Positions 8,365 to 16,679 are shown, numbered from the stretch's first letter. The stretch is DNA of 62,759 nucleotides from Candidatus Methylomirabilota bacterium (GCA_035315345.1 DATFYA010000082.1:1-62759), one strand, 5' to 3'. Numbers and translations are program-made. Notes: generated by a model not told the origin, from the letters alone.

Positions 8365-9357
8365 TTACTCGATCACCTGATCCGCCCGCTGTAGGAGCGA
8401 CGGCGGGATCGTCAGCCCGAAGGCCTTGGCCGTCTTGAGGTTGATGACCAGGTCGAACTTGGTGGCCTGTTCGACCGGCAGGTCGGCCGGCTTGGCACCC
8501 CTGAGAATCTTGTCCACTAAATACGCTGCGCGGCGGTACATCTCGACGAGGTTCGGACCATAGGACATGAGGCCGCCTGCGGCCACGAACTCCTGCATTC
8601 CATACATTACCGGAAGGCCGTTAGTGGCAGCCAGGGCCAAGAGCCGTTCCTGGTTCGCGATAACCACGAGATCTCGTAACACAACGAGACCCTCTACGTG
8701 AGCGTCGCGGGCTGCTCGAACCGCACCCTCGAACTCTTCGCCACTCTGCACGTTGACGGGTATGAGCTGTAGGCCCAGTGCTCGGGCCGGTGCTTGGCTG
8801 GCGGTCAAAATTGGGCCATAGACGGGGTTCGCGGGATTCACCACCACTCCGACGTGAACAATCCTTGGGACTACTTGCTTGAGCAGCTCCAGCTGTTTGC
8901 CGATCGTCTCCTCTGTGATGAATGTGGATCCGGTCACATTCCCACCCGGCCGCGCGAGGCTTTGGACCAGGCCCACCCCGACCGCGTCGCCAACCCCGGC
9001 GAAAACGATTGGGATGGTGGTGGTTGCCTTTTTTGATGCTAAGGCCGCTGGGGTGCTCCAGGAGGCGAAGAGGACGTCCACTCGCTGTCTGACCAGGTCG
9101 GCCGTGAGCCCCGACAACCTATCGTATCGCCCCTCCGCCCAGCGATACGCGAACGCGACGTTGCGTCCCTCTACGTAGCCCAACTCACGCAACGTCTGCC
9201 GGAATGCCTCGAAGGATGGGCCCGCGCCGAATGCAGAGGCAAATGGTGACACCACGCCGACCCGCCGGATTCTTCCTACCGGCTGCGCCTCGGCCGCAAG
9301 CGGCGCGGCGAGGAGGCTGCCAGCCACGGTCCCAAGGAATGCCCGGCGGTTCATCAC
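8365..9357 (-). CDS. ABC transporter substrate-binding protein (ABC_sub_bind family), copy 2
   Basis: 330 residues with a twin-arginine leader (NRRAFLGTVAGSLLAAPLAAEAQ), then RRVGVV and a long periplasmic domain with LRELGYVEGRNV..YRWAEGR, GDAVGVGLVQSLARPGGNVTG and a C-terminal LPVEQ.TKFDLVINLKTAKALGLTIP-like motif. These are hallmarks of the ABC_sub_bind (TrpX-like) family. It overlaps its upstream paralogue by four bases (ATGA at 9354-9357). Ligand unknown; no permease or ATPase genes are adjacent, so these binding proteins probably act with a transporter elsewhere. Confidence 0.9.
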   Translation of the reverse strand: MMNRRAFLGTVAGSLLAAPLAAEAQPVGRIRRVGVVSPFASAFGAGPSFEAFRQTLRELGYVEGRNVAFAYRWAEGRYDRLSGLTADLVRQRVDVLFASWSTPAALASKKATTTIPIVFAGVGDAVGVGLVQSLARPGGNVTGSTFITEETIGKQLELLKQVVPRIVHVGVVVNPANPVYGPILTASQAPARALGLQLIPVNVQSGEEFEGAVRAARDAHVEGLVVLRDLVVIANQERLLALAATNGLPVMYGMQEFVAAGGLMSYGPNLVEMYRRAAYLVDKILRGAKPADLPVEQATKFDLVINLKTAKAFGLTIPPSLLQRADQVIE

Positions 9358-10334
9358 TCGATTACCTGGTCCGCCCGCTGCAGGAGCGACGGGGGGATCG
9401 TCAGGCCAAGCGCACCGGCGGCACCCTTGTTGATGGTCAGCTCGAAGCGAGTGGGCTGCTCCACGGGAAGCTCACTCGGTCGCGCACCCTTGAGGATCTT
9501 GCTCGCGTAGAACGCGGCCCGCTCGTACAGGTCCGGCATGTGAGGGCCATACGCGAGGAGGCCGCCTCCTTGCACGAAGAGCCGGTCCGGACCAGCCGTG
9601 GGGATCCGATGCTGCAGGGCGAACAGCATGATCTCTCTCCCCAGTGCCGCCGTGACGTTGTCGAAGAGGAGCAGGCCGTCGGGACGTGTGGCCGTCGAGC
9701 CAAAGGCCTGATCGAGGTCCCGAAATGTCGCGATACTGAAACCGGAAAGCTGGACGCCGAGCGAGTCGGCGACGCGTTGGAGGCGGGCGGTCCGGTCCAA
9801 ATGCTGGTCGAGCGAGGAGTGCCACAGCGCGGCCACCCGGGTGAGCCTGGGGTTGATCTCCCTCAGAAACTCAATCCGCTTGGCGGCGATCTGGGCAAGG
9901 GGCACGCTCAGGCCGGTCACGTTGGCGCCTGGTCGACCGAGGCTCGCGATGAGTCCCTCGTCCACGGCGTCGGCGACATTGAGCATGACGATTGGCGTGC
10001 TCGTCGTGGCCTCGCGGGCAACCCGGGTCGCCTCGTTCCCGACCGTGAGAACGACGTCCACCTTGCGTTGAACGAGTTTCCTGGCCGCCTCGGGCAGCCG
10101 ATTGTGGCCGACTCCGACGGCACTCACGTCGAGCGAGGCATTCCGGCCGAAGACGTATCCACCCCGCTCGAGGCCAGCGAGGAAGGCGCGGTCCACGTCA
10201 AAGACCAGATTTGGAAGACCCGAGCAGGCGCCCGGGCAGAGAAAGGCCACCTTCGGTATCGGCTGCGCCTCGGCGACGAGCGGCGCGGCGAGCACGCTGC
10301 CGGCCAAGGTCCCGAGGAACGCGCGTCGCTCCAT
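9354..10334 (-). CDS. ABC transporter substrate-binding protein (ABC_sub_bind family), copy 1
   Basis: 326-residue paralogue of the next gene with the same type of Tat leader (ERRAFLGTLAGSVLAAPLVAEAQ) and the same C-terminal segment LPVEQPTRFELTINKGAAGALGLTIPPSLLQRADQVIE. The two proteins end in an identical motif (LTIPPSLLQRADQVIE), which argues for tandem duplication, although the middle regions differ substantially. It is the first gene of the pair on the minus strand; the downstream copy starts inside its stop codon. Substrate is not recognisable. Confidence 0.9.
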   Translation of the reverse strand: MERRAFLGTLAGSVLAAPLVAEAQPIPKVAFLCPGACSGLPNLVFDVDRAFLAGLERGGYVFGRNASLDVSAVGVGHNRLPEAARKLVQRKVDVVLTVGNEATRVAREATTSTPIVMLNVADAVDEGLIASLGRPGANVTGLSVPLAQIAAKRIEFLREINPRLTRVAALWHSSLDQHLDRTARLQRVADSLGVQLSGFSIATFRDLDQAFGSTATRPDGLLLFDNVTAALGREIMLFALQHRIPTAGPDRLFVQGGGLLAYGPHMPDLYERAAFYASKILKGARPSELPVEQPTRFELTINKGAAGALGLTIPPSLLQRADQVIE

Positions 10335-10420
10335 GGCGACCTCTCGTCTGGCCGTACCTCGCTAGTAGGCGACAGGGACGGCCAGCGGGCCGACCTTACA
10401 TCAGCACGGCGGCCTGTGGA

Positions 10421-10850
10421 CTACTTTTCCCCCGTGGGCTCCCAGCCGCGCTCGCCCTCTCGGTAGTTCGGCTGTTTCACCTTCAACCAGGTTAACGTGC
10501 GCCCGCCCTTGTAGGGCGACGCTCCGTCCTTGGCGACGATGCCCCATACCCGGCCGCAACCGCCTGCGCCCACGCGTCAAGCCCATTCGCGGCCAGCCGC
10601 CGAGCCGGGAAGATCAGCGTATGGTCGCTCTCCACGACGGCTTCCAGTTCGGCTCGCCGCTCTCGAAGCGGGACCGGTCGCAAGTCTCGGCCTTCGAGAT
10701 ACAAGCAATCGAACGCCATGTAGATCGGCGGGGTAGAGGCGACGTCTTCGGGTCGTTTGCGGAACCACTCGAAGCGGGAGATGAGCTTGACATCGAAGAT
10801 CGCCACCTCGCCGTCGGAGCAGGGCCCGATCGGCAACACGGGGGCAAGAC
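10421..10850 (-). pseudogene. ATP-dependent DNA ligase fragment with frameshift
   Basis: The minus strand reads DGEVAIFDVKLISRFEWF, YMAFDCLYLEGRDLRPVPL and LIFPARRL from about 10815, all typical of the nucleotidyl-transferase domain of LigD/Ligase D-like ATP-dependent DNA ligases. After AVAAGYG the frame breaks: a single missing base near 10536 separates it from GIVAKDGASPYKGGRTLTWLKVK in another frame, which ends at TAG 10421-10423. The N-terminal part with the adenylated lysine and the C-terminal OB-fold part are absent. It lies next to a tRNA fragment, so it is probably debris of an integrated element. Confidence 0.75.
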
Positions 10851-10865
10851 TTAGGCTAGGTAAGC

Positions 10866-10913
10866 GAACTGTCAATCCAGAGGTCGCGGGTTCAAGTCCC
10901 GTCGAGCCCGCCA
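10866..10913 (+). other. 3' fragment of a tRNA gene (Asp-like anticodon loop), probable att scar
   Basis: The bases read as the 3' half of a tRNA: loop CTGTCAA (anticodon GTC) at 10869-10875, variable loop AGGTC, T-arm GCGGG-TTCAAGT-CCCGT at 10886-10902, acceptor strand CGAGCCC, discriminator G and encoded CCA at 10911-10913. No matching 5' acceptor strand (GGGCTCG) or D-arm is found in the preceding 100 bases, and the 5' side of the anticodon stem does not pair with TCCAG. It is therefore a fragment, as left by an element that integrates into the 3' end of a tRNA gene. A protein frame reading MAGSTGLEPATSG through it on the other strand is spurious. Confidence 0.75.
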
Positions 10914-10947
10914 ATCAAGCATTTCCAAGGTGGTGGCCGCCGATCTT

Positions 10948-10963
10948 TCCGCCACTTGGCGGA
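10948..10963. repeat. Short perfect hairpin
   Basis: TCCGCCA-CT-TGGCGGA, 7-bp arms with a 2-base loop, 35 bases after the tRNA fragment. The surrounding 10914-11108 contains no convincing gene. It may be part of the attachment-site region or a terminator; function unknown. Confidence 0.35.
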
Positions 10964-11108
10964 CGCTCGATGTCCGCGGTTGGCTGAATCGTCACCGGAA
11001 CTGTCACCGAGTGCCCCATCCCAGGGGGCGTGTCCTGGCACGGCGACGTCGGGTCAAAGAGCCGCGGATCGCTGGCGAATACGCCATCCTGGCGTCCAGG
11101 TCTGCTAG

Positions 11109-11320
11109 CGCTACAGGGCTCCCGGTCTCCGGCTGCGCCAGTGGCTGGTTCGAGGCGAGGCCGTGGGCATCAGCGCAGTGAGCTGGACCGAGTTCCTGTG
11201 TGGGTCGGTCCAGGGCCATGCGATCGAGCTCGCCGCTCGGGTCGTGGAGGAGCCGGTGGCTCTCCTCGCCGTGGACGCCGCCGCCGCCGCCAAGCTCTTC
11301 AACCTCGGCGGCCGCCGAGA
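11109..11320 (+). pseudogene. VapC PIN-domain toxin remnant
   Basis: The plus-strand frame from just after a TAG at 11106 reads LRQWLVRGEAVGISAVSWTE then FLCG, followed by HAIELAARVVEEPVALLAVDAA and LFNLGGRR. This is the central part of a PIN toxin, with the conserved glutamate in SWTEF and the expected LF.L.GRRR motif. The N-terminal part with the first catalytic aspartate is not in frame, and the C-terminal part is replaced by an IS-end-like sequence. No antitoxin is recognisable upstream. A degraded toxin gene. Confidence 0.65.
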
Positions 11321-11324
11321 ACAG

Positions 11325-11368
11325 GGGACATCTGACTTCGGTGTTTTCTGGACAACGCACTTCGGTCT
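11325..11368. repeat. IS-end-like sequence with short direct repeats
   Basis: The bases contain two imperfect direct repeats, GACTTCGGTGTTTTCTGGAC and the following GCACTTCGGTCTTGAC. Repeats of the form '(G/C)ACTTCGG..TTTTCTGGACA' occur in multiple copies near the ends of IS21-family elements. No transposase is present. It separates the VapC remnant from the duplicated dppC fragment, which suggests a transposition scar. Tentative. Confidence 0.35.
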
Positions 11369-11373
11369 TGACA

Positions 11374-11546
11374 CTGGCCACCATCATCGGGGTCGGCTCG
11401 GCCTACTTCAGCGGCCGCGTGGACCTCTGGGCGCAGCGCGGCGTGGACGCCTGGATGGCCTTCCCGGGCCTCCTCCTGATGACGATCCTCTCGCTCCTGG
11501 GCCCGAGCGTGCCCAACATCACCCCCGTGCTGGGGCCCGCGGCCTT
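11374..11546 (+). pseudogene. Duplicated internal fragment of the dppC-type permease gene
   Basis: About 170 bases closely match positions 6329-6504 of the dppC-type gene upstream. The translation IGVGSAYFSGRVDLWAQRGV..DAWMAFPGLLLMTILSLLGPSVPNIT has only a few changes and a 3-base deletion relative to the original. It carries neither start nor stop of the permease. One edge abuts an IS-end-like sequence and the other the 3' end of the pyruvyl transferase gene. This is a displaced gene fragment, too short to make a transporter. Confidence 0.85.
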
Positions 11547-11548
11547 CT

Positions 11549-12826
11549 TCACCTCCGCAAGAGCCGGGCGAGTCCGCGCTTCATCCGGGCGGCCCATCCG
11601 AGGGCTCGGTAGACCGGGCCGAGCCGATCCAGCTTCTCGTTGATCTCGCCGATGAACGCCCGGTTCACCGGCCGGGCTTCCGTCCGTCTCGGCTCGCTCG
11701 CGAAGAAGGCATTGTCCGGGTTGATGCGTTCCGCCAGCCCGTGCCGGACGAGGAACGCTTCATATCGGTCGTATCTCGCGGCGAAGCCACGGTTGAATGC
11801 GCGGTAGTCCGTCCGGGCATAGAGCTCGTACAGCCGCTCTCTGTCGTAGACGCCCTTCGCGACGAACGGGATCTCATGAAACTCCGCCAGCTCCCGCGTC
11901 CGCGAATCACGGGCGCAGACGACCGCGGGGATACCGGCCAGGATCGCCATGATGTTTCCATGGATCCGCGACCCGAAGGAGAAGCTGAACCGGTTCTCCA
12001 TCAGGAAGCTCCGCCATTCCGGCACATCGTGGAAGAGCCGGACGCGGTCTGCGCCCATCATCCGGAACATGAACGCTCCATGGCGCTCGATCAGCCTGAC
12101 CATGTCCCGCAGGCCCAGGTCGTGCTCTTCCCGAAACGCGGGGTCATCGAGAAAGCGCAAGAAATCTCCCTGATCGATGAACGGCACGTCGCGATGCTCC
12201 TGCAGCAGCGGCTCGACCAGCTCCAGCCGCCCGTTCACCACCGGCCGGAACGCGGCACGCGGCACTTTCTCCGCGGGGATGCGCAGGTCCCTGCCGCATT
12301 GATACAGGGACGGGCAGCCCGTCACCTCCGCGGTGTGGTAGCCCATGCGGTCGAAAAACGCCTTGGTGAAATATCCCCGCAGGGCGAACTCTCCGCCGGT
12401 CGCGTAGACGCTGTCCATGAACCGGCAGGCCGGGGTCCGGATGGTCTCCGCCAGCTCGTCCAGCGCGTCGTAGGAGTCTGCCTGCGCACCGCAGGCGACG
12501 ATGTACATCGGGATCTTCAATCCCTTCCACGCGCGGACGTGATCCTCCATGATCCGCACGAACAGAAAGCCGAAGACGTTGGCGTGCGGCCGTATGACGG
12601 CATCGAAATGGTCGTTGATGTACTCCACGCTCATCTCGTCCGTCAGGAACTCGACGTGGTTGCCCGGGGTGAGCAGCGTGGAGACCAGTCCCTGGAACCA
12701 CACGTTGTTGCCGGTGTTGAGGTGATCCAACTTCCGCGTCTTCCACGGGCTGCCGGTATCCTGCACCCCGTGCAGGTCGAATTCCCCCTCGGGCCCGATC
12801 GATCGCGCGATCAATATCCGTCGCAT
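11549..12826 (-). CDS. Polysaccharide pyruvyl transferase family protein
   Basis: 425-residue minus-strand protein. The N-terminal part begins MRRILIARS and continues with GNNVWFQGL; the C-terminal part has the family hallmark FSFGSRIHGNIMAILAGIPAVV with the conserved SRIHG, followed by ARDSRTRELAEFHEIP. Members (CsaB/WcaK-like) transfer pyruvate ketal groups from phosphoenolpyruvate to surface polysaccharides or related glycans. ATG at 12826 has a weak GAGG upstream. It stands alone between two scarred segments and about 11 kb from the exopolysaccharide locus, so a link to that polymer is only possible. Confidence 0.85.
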   Translation of the reverse strand: MRRILIARSIGPEGEFDLHGVQDTGSPWKTRKLDHLNTGNNVWFQGLVSTLLTPGNHVEFLTDEMSVEYINDHFDAVIRPHANVFGFLFVRIMEDHVRAWKGLKIPMYIVACGAQADSYDALDELAETIRTPACRFMDSVYATGGEFALRGYFTKAFFDRMGYHTAEVTGCPSLYQCGRDLRIPAEKVPRAAFRPVVNGRLELVEPLLQEHRDVPFIDQGDFLRFLDDPAFREEHDLGLRDMVRLIERHGAFMFRMMGADRVRLFHDVPEWRSFLMENRFSFSFGSRIHGNIMAILAGIPAVVCARDSRTRELAEFHEIPFVAKGVYDRERLYELYARTDYRAFNRGFAARYDRYEAFLVRHGLAERINPDNAFFASEPRRTEARPVNRAFIGEINEKLDRLGPVYRALGWAARMKRGLARLLRR

Positions 12827-12847
12827 GTCTTTGCCTCGAACGGCCCG

Positions 12848-12919
12848 ACTCTTCGACCCGATGGCGGCCGGACTCGCTGGGGTAGAACTTCGCGATCGCG
12901 CGGAGTCGAAGTAGACCGG
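12848..12919 (-). pseudogene. PIN-domain toxin N-terminal remnant
   Basis: The minus strand reads VYFDSA in one frame and, one base out of frame, IAKFYPSESGRHRVEES. Joined, this is the N-terminus of a VapC toxin (usual form VYFDSAYIAKFY..E). It is cut off just before the pyruvyl transferase start. It follows an antitoxin-like fragment in the normal order. Identification rests on about 20 residues. Confidence 0.5.
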
Positions 12920-12947
12920 CCCGGGCTCGGTTCCGCGGCCGGGGTGC

Positions 12948-13040
12948 TCACCGGTCGCGATTGTCGCTCACGACGTCCTCCACGGACGTGCCGCGTACCG
13001 GCTGATCGAGATGCAGCTCCCGGATCGAGATCTGCTTCAT
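12948..13040 (-). pseudogene. Phd/YefM-like antitoxin N-terminal remnant
   Basis: A 30-codon minus-strand frame starting ATG at 13040 reads MKQISIRELHLDQPVRGTSV and ends early with TGA at 12948-12950. The first ten residues match the start of many prevent-host-death type antitoxins (MK.ISIRELH); the rest has diverged. Together with the PIN remnant downstream it looks like a toxin-antitoxin operon eroded by deletion and frameshift. Short, so moderate confidence. Confidence 0.45.
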
Positions 13041-13061
13041 GTGTGACATGGTTACACATGA
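13037..13061. promoter_or_regulatory. Inverted repeat overlapping the antitoxin remnant start
   Basis: TCATGTGT (13037-13044), nine bases, ACACATGA (13054-13061): perfect 8-bp arms. The left arm contains the start codon of the antitoxin remnant, so this was probably its autoregulatory operator; it could also be a site for an unrelated regulator of the cyclase gene at 13356. The remaining 13062-13355 shows no gene. Confidence 0.4.
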
Positions 13062-13355
13062 GTCGACGCCCTGGCGGTGGCATCGTAGCCCGCGATTGCG
13101 GGCGATCACAAGTATCTCCCTTCCCGGCTCCCGATGATTCGGTGGCAGGTGCCGAGCCCCTCACCGGGTCTCGGCCGCCCGACGTAGATTTGCCATCGTT
13201 GTGACAACGGTCGAGTGATCGGGGCGCACGGTGAGCTCGGAGCTCGAGCACTTCACCTTCCTTCGCGAACATACCGCGGATCCGGCAAGGCCGTTCAGCG
13301 GCTCGGCGTCCGTCCGGGGCAGGCCGCCGCCCCGTCCAGTGCTACGATCCTCGGC

Positions 13356-16300
13356 ATGACGTGCCCGCGCTGCCAGCAGGACAATCCGGCCCACGCCCGC
13401 TTCTGCCTCGGGTGCGGCAGCCGCCTGGCGCTGGCCTGCGCGGCCTGCGGCGCCGAGCTGCCCGGCACCGCCCGCTTCTGTCTGCACTGCGGCCAGGCCG
13501 TCGACACGGTCACGGCTGCGAAGGGATCGGCCGCGCCCGAGGCATACATCCCCCGGCACCTGGCGGAGAAGATCCTCACCTCGAAGAGCGCGCTCGAGGG
13601 CGAGCGCAAGCAGGTCACGGTGCTCTTCGCGGACCTCAAGGGCTCGATGGAGCTGCTGGCCGACCGCGATCCGGAAGAAGCGCGGAAGATCATCGACCCG
13701 GTCCTCGAGCTGATGATGGAGGCCGTCCACCGCTACGAGGGGACCGTCAACCAGGTGATGGGCGACGGCATCATGGCGCTGTTCGGGGCGCCGCTGGCGC
13801 ACGAGGACCACGCGACGCGGGCCTGCTACGCCGCGCTGCGGATGCAGAACGCGGTCGCGCGCTACGCCGAGGCCGTCCGCAAGCGACACGGGGCCGACGT
13901 GCAGATCCGGGTCGGACTCAACTCCGGCGACGTCGTGGTGCGGTCGATCGGCAGCGACCTGCACATGGACTACACCGCGGTGGGCCAGACGACGCACCTG
14001 GCCGCGCGGATGGAGCAGCTTGCCCGGCCCGGCACCACCCTCATCACCGAGGCCACGCTCCGGGGAGCCGAGGGGTTCGTCCAGGTGAAGGCACTCGGGC
14101 CCACGCCGATCAGAGGCCTGGCCGAGCCGGTGCCGGTCTACGAGGTCGTGGGCGCCGGCCCCGTCCGCACGCGCCTGCAGGCCTCGCTGGCGCGCGGGCT
14201 CACGCGTTTCGTCGGACGCGACGCGGAGGTCGATCAGCTCCGCCGGGCGCTCGAGCAGGCCGGCAGCGGCCGGGGGCAGATCGTGGCGGTGGTGGGCGAG
14301 CCCGGGGTCGGCAAGTCGCGCCTGTTCTTCGAGTTCATCCACTCGCACCGGACCGAGGGCTGGCTGGTGCTCGAGTCGAGCTCGGTGTCCTACGGCAAGG
14401 CGACGCCGTACCTGCCGATGATCGACCTGCTGAAGGGCTACTTCAAGATCGCGGAGCAGGACGACATGCGTGCAGTGCGAGCCAAGGTGACCGGCAACGT
14501 CCTCACCCTGGACGAGGGGTTGAAGGACAACGTGCCGCCGCTCCTCTGGGTGCTCGACGCGCTCCCGAAGGATCACGAGTTCATGGGGCTCGACGCGGCG
14601 GTGCGCCGCACGCGGACGCTCGAGGCAGTCAAGCGCGTGCTGCTCCGGGAGAGCCGCACCCAGCCCCTGCTCCTGGTCTTCGAGGATCTCCACTGGATCG
14701 ACGCCGAGACCCAGGCACTGCTCGACTCGCTCGTCGAGAGCCTGCCGACCACGTCGATTCTGCTCGCGGTGAACTACCGGCCCGAATACCAGCAGCCCTG
14801 GGGCAACAAGAGCTACTACCGGCAGCTCCGGATCGACGCCCTGCCGCCCGACAGCGCCCGTGCCCTTCTGGACACGCTGCTGGGCGACCAGCCGGCGCTG
14901 CACCCGATCCGGCGCCTGCTCATCGAGCGGACGGAGGGCAACCCGCTCTTTCTCGAGGAGAGCGTGCGCGCCCTCGTCGAGCTGGAGGTGCTCGTCGGGG
15001 AGCGTGGCGCGTACCGGCTCGGCAAGGATCCCGGCGCGATCCAGATCCCGGCGACCGTCCAGGCAATCCTGGCCGCGCGCATCGACCGGCTGCCCGCCGA
15101 CGACAAGCGCCTCCTCCAGGTCGCATCGGTCATCGGCAAGGACCTGCCGTGGAGCCTGCTCCTCGAGACCGCCGAGCAGGCCGAGGACGACCTGCGGAGC
15201 GGCCTCGCCCGTCTGCAGGCGGCCGAGTTCATGTACGAGGCAAAGCTCTTCCCCGATCTCGAATACACCTTCAAGCACGCGCTCACCCACGAGGTAGCCT
15301 ACGGGAGCCTGCTGCACGACCGGCGCCGCGCGCTCCACGGCCAGATCGTCGCCGCGATCGAGCGCCTCTACGCGGATCGGCTGAGCGAGCATGGCGACCG
15401 CCTCGCCCACCACGCCTTCCGGGGCGAGATGTGGGAGAAGGCGCTGCACTATCTCCGGGAGATGGGCTCGTCCGAGTCCCAGCCGAGCATCGACGCCTTC
15501 ATGGGCGGTGCGGAGAGTGCCGGTCACCGGTGGTTCCGTGGAGAGTACGAGCGCGCCCTGATGCTGGCCCTCCGCGAGCGTGGGTTCGCCGCCAGCTTCG
15601 CGAACTTCGGGTGGACGATCCTCTCCAACTACCGCCTCGGGCAGATCTACCACTCACTCGGCGACTATCCGAAGGCGACGGAGGCGCTCACCCGCACCGT
15701 GACGCTGCTCGAAGGCGACCTCAAGCGCCAGCGGTTCGAGATGGCCGGCCTACCGGCGGTGCTGGCCCGGGTCTGGCTGGCATTCTGCGCCGCCGAATGC
15801 GGGAACGCGAGCGAGGCGGCTGCGCTCAGCGAGGAGGCGACGGCCATCGCCGAGGGGGAAGATCACGCCTACAGCCTCGTCATCGCTCACGCGGGAACGG
15901 GCATGCTACGCAATCATGAAGGGAATCACGAGAGCGCGATCGGACCGCTGGAGCGAGGGCTCGTGACCGTCCGACTGTTTGACATCCCGTTCCTGTTCCC
16001 GCTCATCGCCGCCCCGCTCGGCCGGGCCTACGCGCTGACCGGGCGGATGGAGGAGGGACTCCGGCTGCTGGAGGATGCCGTCGAGCGGGCCGAGAACATG
16101 CAGTGGGTGGCCAACCACCCGCGCCGGCTCGTGTGGCTCGGCGAGACCTACGCGCTGGCTGGCGATGCAAGTGCCGGGCGGCGCATCGGAACCCGCGCGC
16201 TGGAGCTGGCTCGCCGGCTGGGCGAGCGCGGCCACGAGGCTTACGCCCTGCGGCTGCTGGGCCAGATCGCGGCGAGCGGTCCCGCGCCGGATCTCGAGCA

Positions 16301-16400
16301 GGCGAGCGCGTACTACGTGGAAGGGCTCGCGCTCGCGCAGACGCTCGGCATGCAGCCGCTGGCGGCGGCGCTCGCTAGCTCCCTTCCTTCACCTCGATGA
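13356..16400 (+). CDS. Double-zinc-ribbon / class III nucleotide cyclase / AAA-type ATPase / TPR protein
   Basis: 1014-residue multidomain protein. Residues 1-46 hold four CxxC pairs (C3/C6, C17/C20, C28/C31, C42/C45), a double zinc ribbon. Residues about 85-265 are a class III adenylate/guanylate cyclase domain with metal-binding aspartates in VTVLFADLKGS (D93) and GDGIMALFG (D137), and HMDYTAVGQTTHLAARM. A P-loop ATPase follows (GEPGVGKS at about 313-320, LLVFEDLHWID Walker B), then helical TPR-like repeats to the C-terminus. This architecture is common in soil bacteria and is thought to couple a sensor ATPase to cyclic nucleotide production. ATG at 13356 is preferred over upstream in-frame codons because the zinc ribbon starts there. 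The 3' end overlaps the convergent small gene by 26 bases. Confidence 0.93.
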   Translation: MTCPRCQQDNPAHARFCLGCGSRLALACAACGAELPGTARFCLHCGQAVDTVTAAKGSAAPEAYIPRHLAEKILTSKSALEGERKQVTVLFADLKGSMELLADRDPEEARKIIDPVLELMMEAVHRYEGTVNQVMGDGIMALFGAPLAHEDHATRACYAALRMQNAVARYAEAVRKRHGADVQIRVGLNSGDVVVRSIGSDLHMDYTAVGQTTHLAARMEQLARPGTTLITEATLRGAEGFVQVKALGPTPIRGLAEPVPVYEVVGAGPVRTRLQASLARGLTRFVGRDAEVDQLRRALEQAGSGRGQIVAVVGEPGVGKSRLFFEFIHSHRTEGWLVLESSSVSYGKATPYLPMIDLLKGYFKIAEQDDMRAVRAKVTGNVLTLDEGLKDNVPPLLWVLDALPKDHEFMGLDAAVRRTRTLEAVKRVLLRESRTQPLLLVFEDLHWIDAETQALLDSLVESLPTTSILLAVNYRPEYQQPWGNKSYYRQLRIDALPPDSARALLDTLLGDQPALHPIRRLLIERTEGNPLFLEESVRALVELEVLVGERGAYRLGKDPGAIQIPATVQAILAARIDRLPADDKRLLQVASVIGKDLPWSLLLETAEQAEDDLRSGLARLQAAEFMYEAKLFPDLEYTFKHALTHEVAYGSLLHDRRRALHGQIVAAIERLYADRLSEHGDRLAHHAFRGEMWEKALHYLREMGSSESQPSIDAFMGGAESAGHRWFRGEYERALMLALRERGFAASFANFGWTILSNYRLGQIYHSLGDYPKATEALTRTVTLLEGDLKRQRFEMAGLPAVLARVWLAFCAAECGNASEAAALSEEATAIAEGEDHAYSLVIAHAGTGMLRNHEGNHESAIGPLERGLVTVRLFDIPFLFPLIAAPLGRAYALTGRMEEGLRLLEDAVERAENMQWVANHPRRLVWLGETYALAGDASAGRRIGTRALELARRLGERGHEAYALRLLGQIAASGPAPDLEQASAYYVEGLALAQTLGMQPLAAALASSLPSPR

Positions 16401-16626
16401 TCTCGTCGGCGATGGCACCGTGCGCCTCCCGGTGAACGGCCTCCGCGGCCGCCTTGCTGGGAGCCTGGACCAGGCAGAAGACCTTGCCGGTGCCCTCGTC
16501 GAACCAGTACTTCAAGTAGTTGACGCCGTGCTTGTGCTGGCACTCCAGGTCCTTGCGATGAGCGTCCGCGAGACCCTCCGTGGTCAGCCCGTCGATCTTG
16601 TAGTGCACGTCGAGGTAGAGCGGCAT
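16375..16626 (-). CDS. DUF4242-like small protein
   Basis: 83-residue minus-strand protein MPLYLDVHYKIDGLTTEGLA.. with HRKDLECQHKHGVNYLKYWFDEGTGKVFCLVQAP, matching the ferredoxin-fold DUF4242 family (SCO4226-like). Histidine-rich segments suggest metal binding but no enzymatic activity is known. It has a good GGGAGG ribosome-binding site and its own promoter, and it converges with the cyclase gene, overlapping its last 26 bases. Confidence 0.85.
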   Translation of the reverse strand: MPLYLDVHYKIDGLTTEGLADAHRKDLECQHKHGVNYLKYWFDEGTGKVFCLVQAPSKAAAEAVHREAHGAIADEIIEVKEGS

Positions 16627-16649
16627 GTCATGGCCTCCCTTGTCCTCGA

Positions 16650-16679
16650 TTAGTATCGGACCGTACCGAGAGTTGTCAA
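16650..16679 (-). promoter_or_regulatory. Sigma70-type promoter of the DUF4242-like gene
   Basis: On the minus strand TTGACA (16679-16674) is followed after 17-18 bases by ATACTA/TACTAA (16656-16650), about 25 bases before the start codon of the small gene. Perfect -35 and good -10. Confidence 0.6.

Noticed and set aside
10780-10913. Complete tRNA gene
   Set aside because: No 5' acceptor strand or D-arm complementary to the clear 3' half, and the anticodon stem does not pair.
10815-10914. Protein N-terminus MAGSTGLEPATSG in frame with the ligase fragment
   Set aside because: It is the translation of the antisense of a tRNA T-arm and acceptor end, a well-known spurious frame; the real ligase similarity begins near 10815.
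13161-15653. 830-codon open frame on the minus strand opposite the cyclase gene
   Set aside because: Low-complexity, arginine/histidine/glutamate-rich translation without motifs; it is the high-GC shadow of the conserved plus-strand cyclase.
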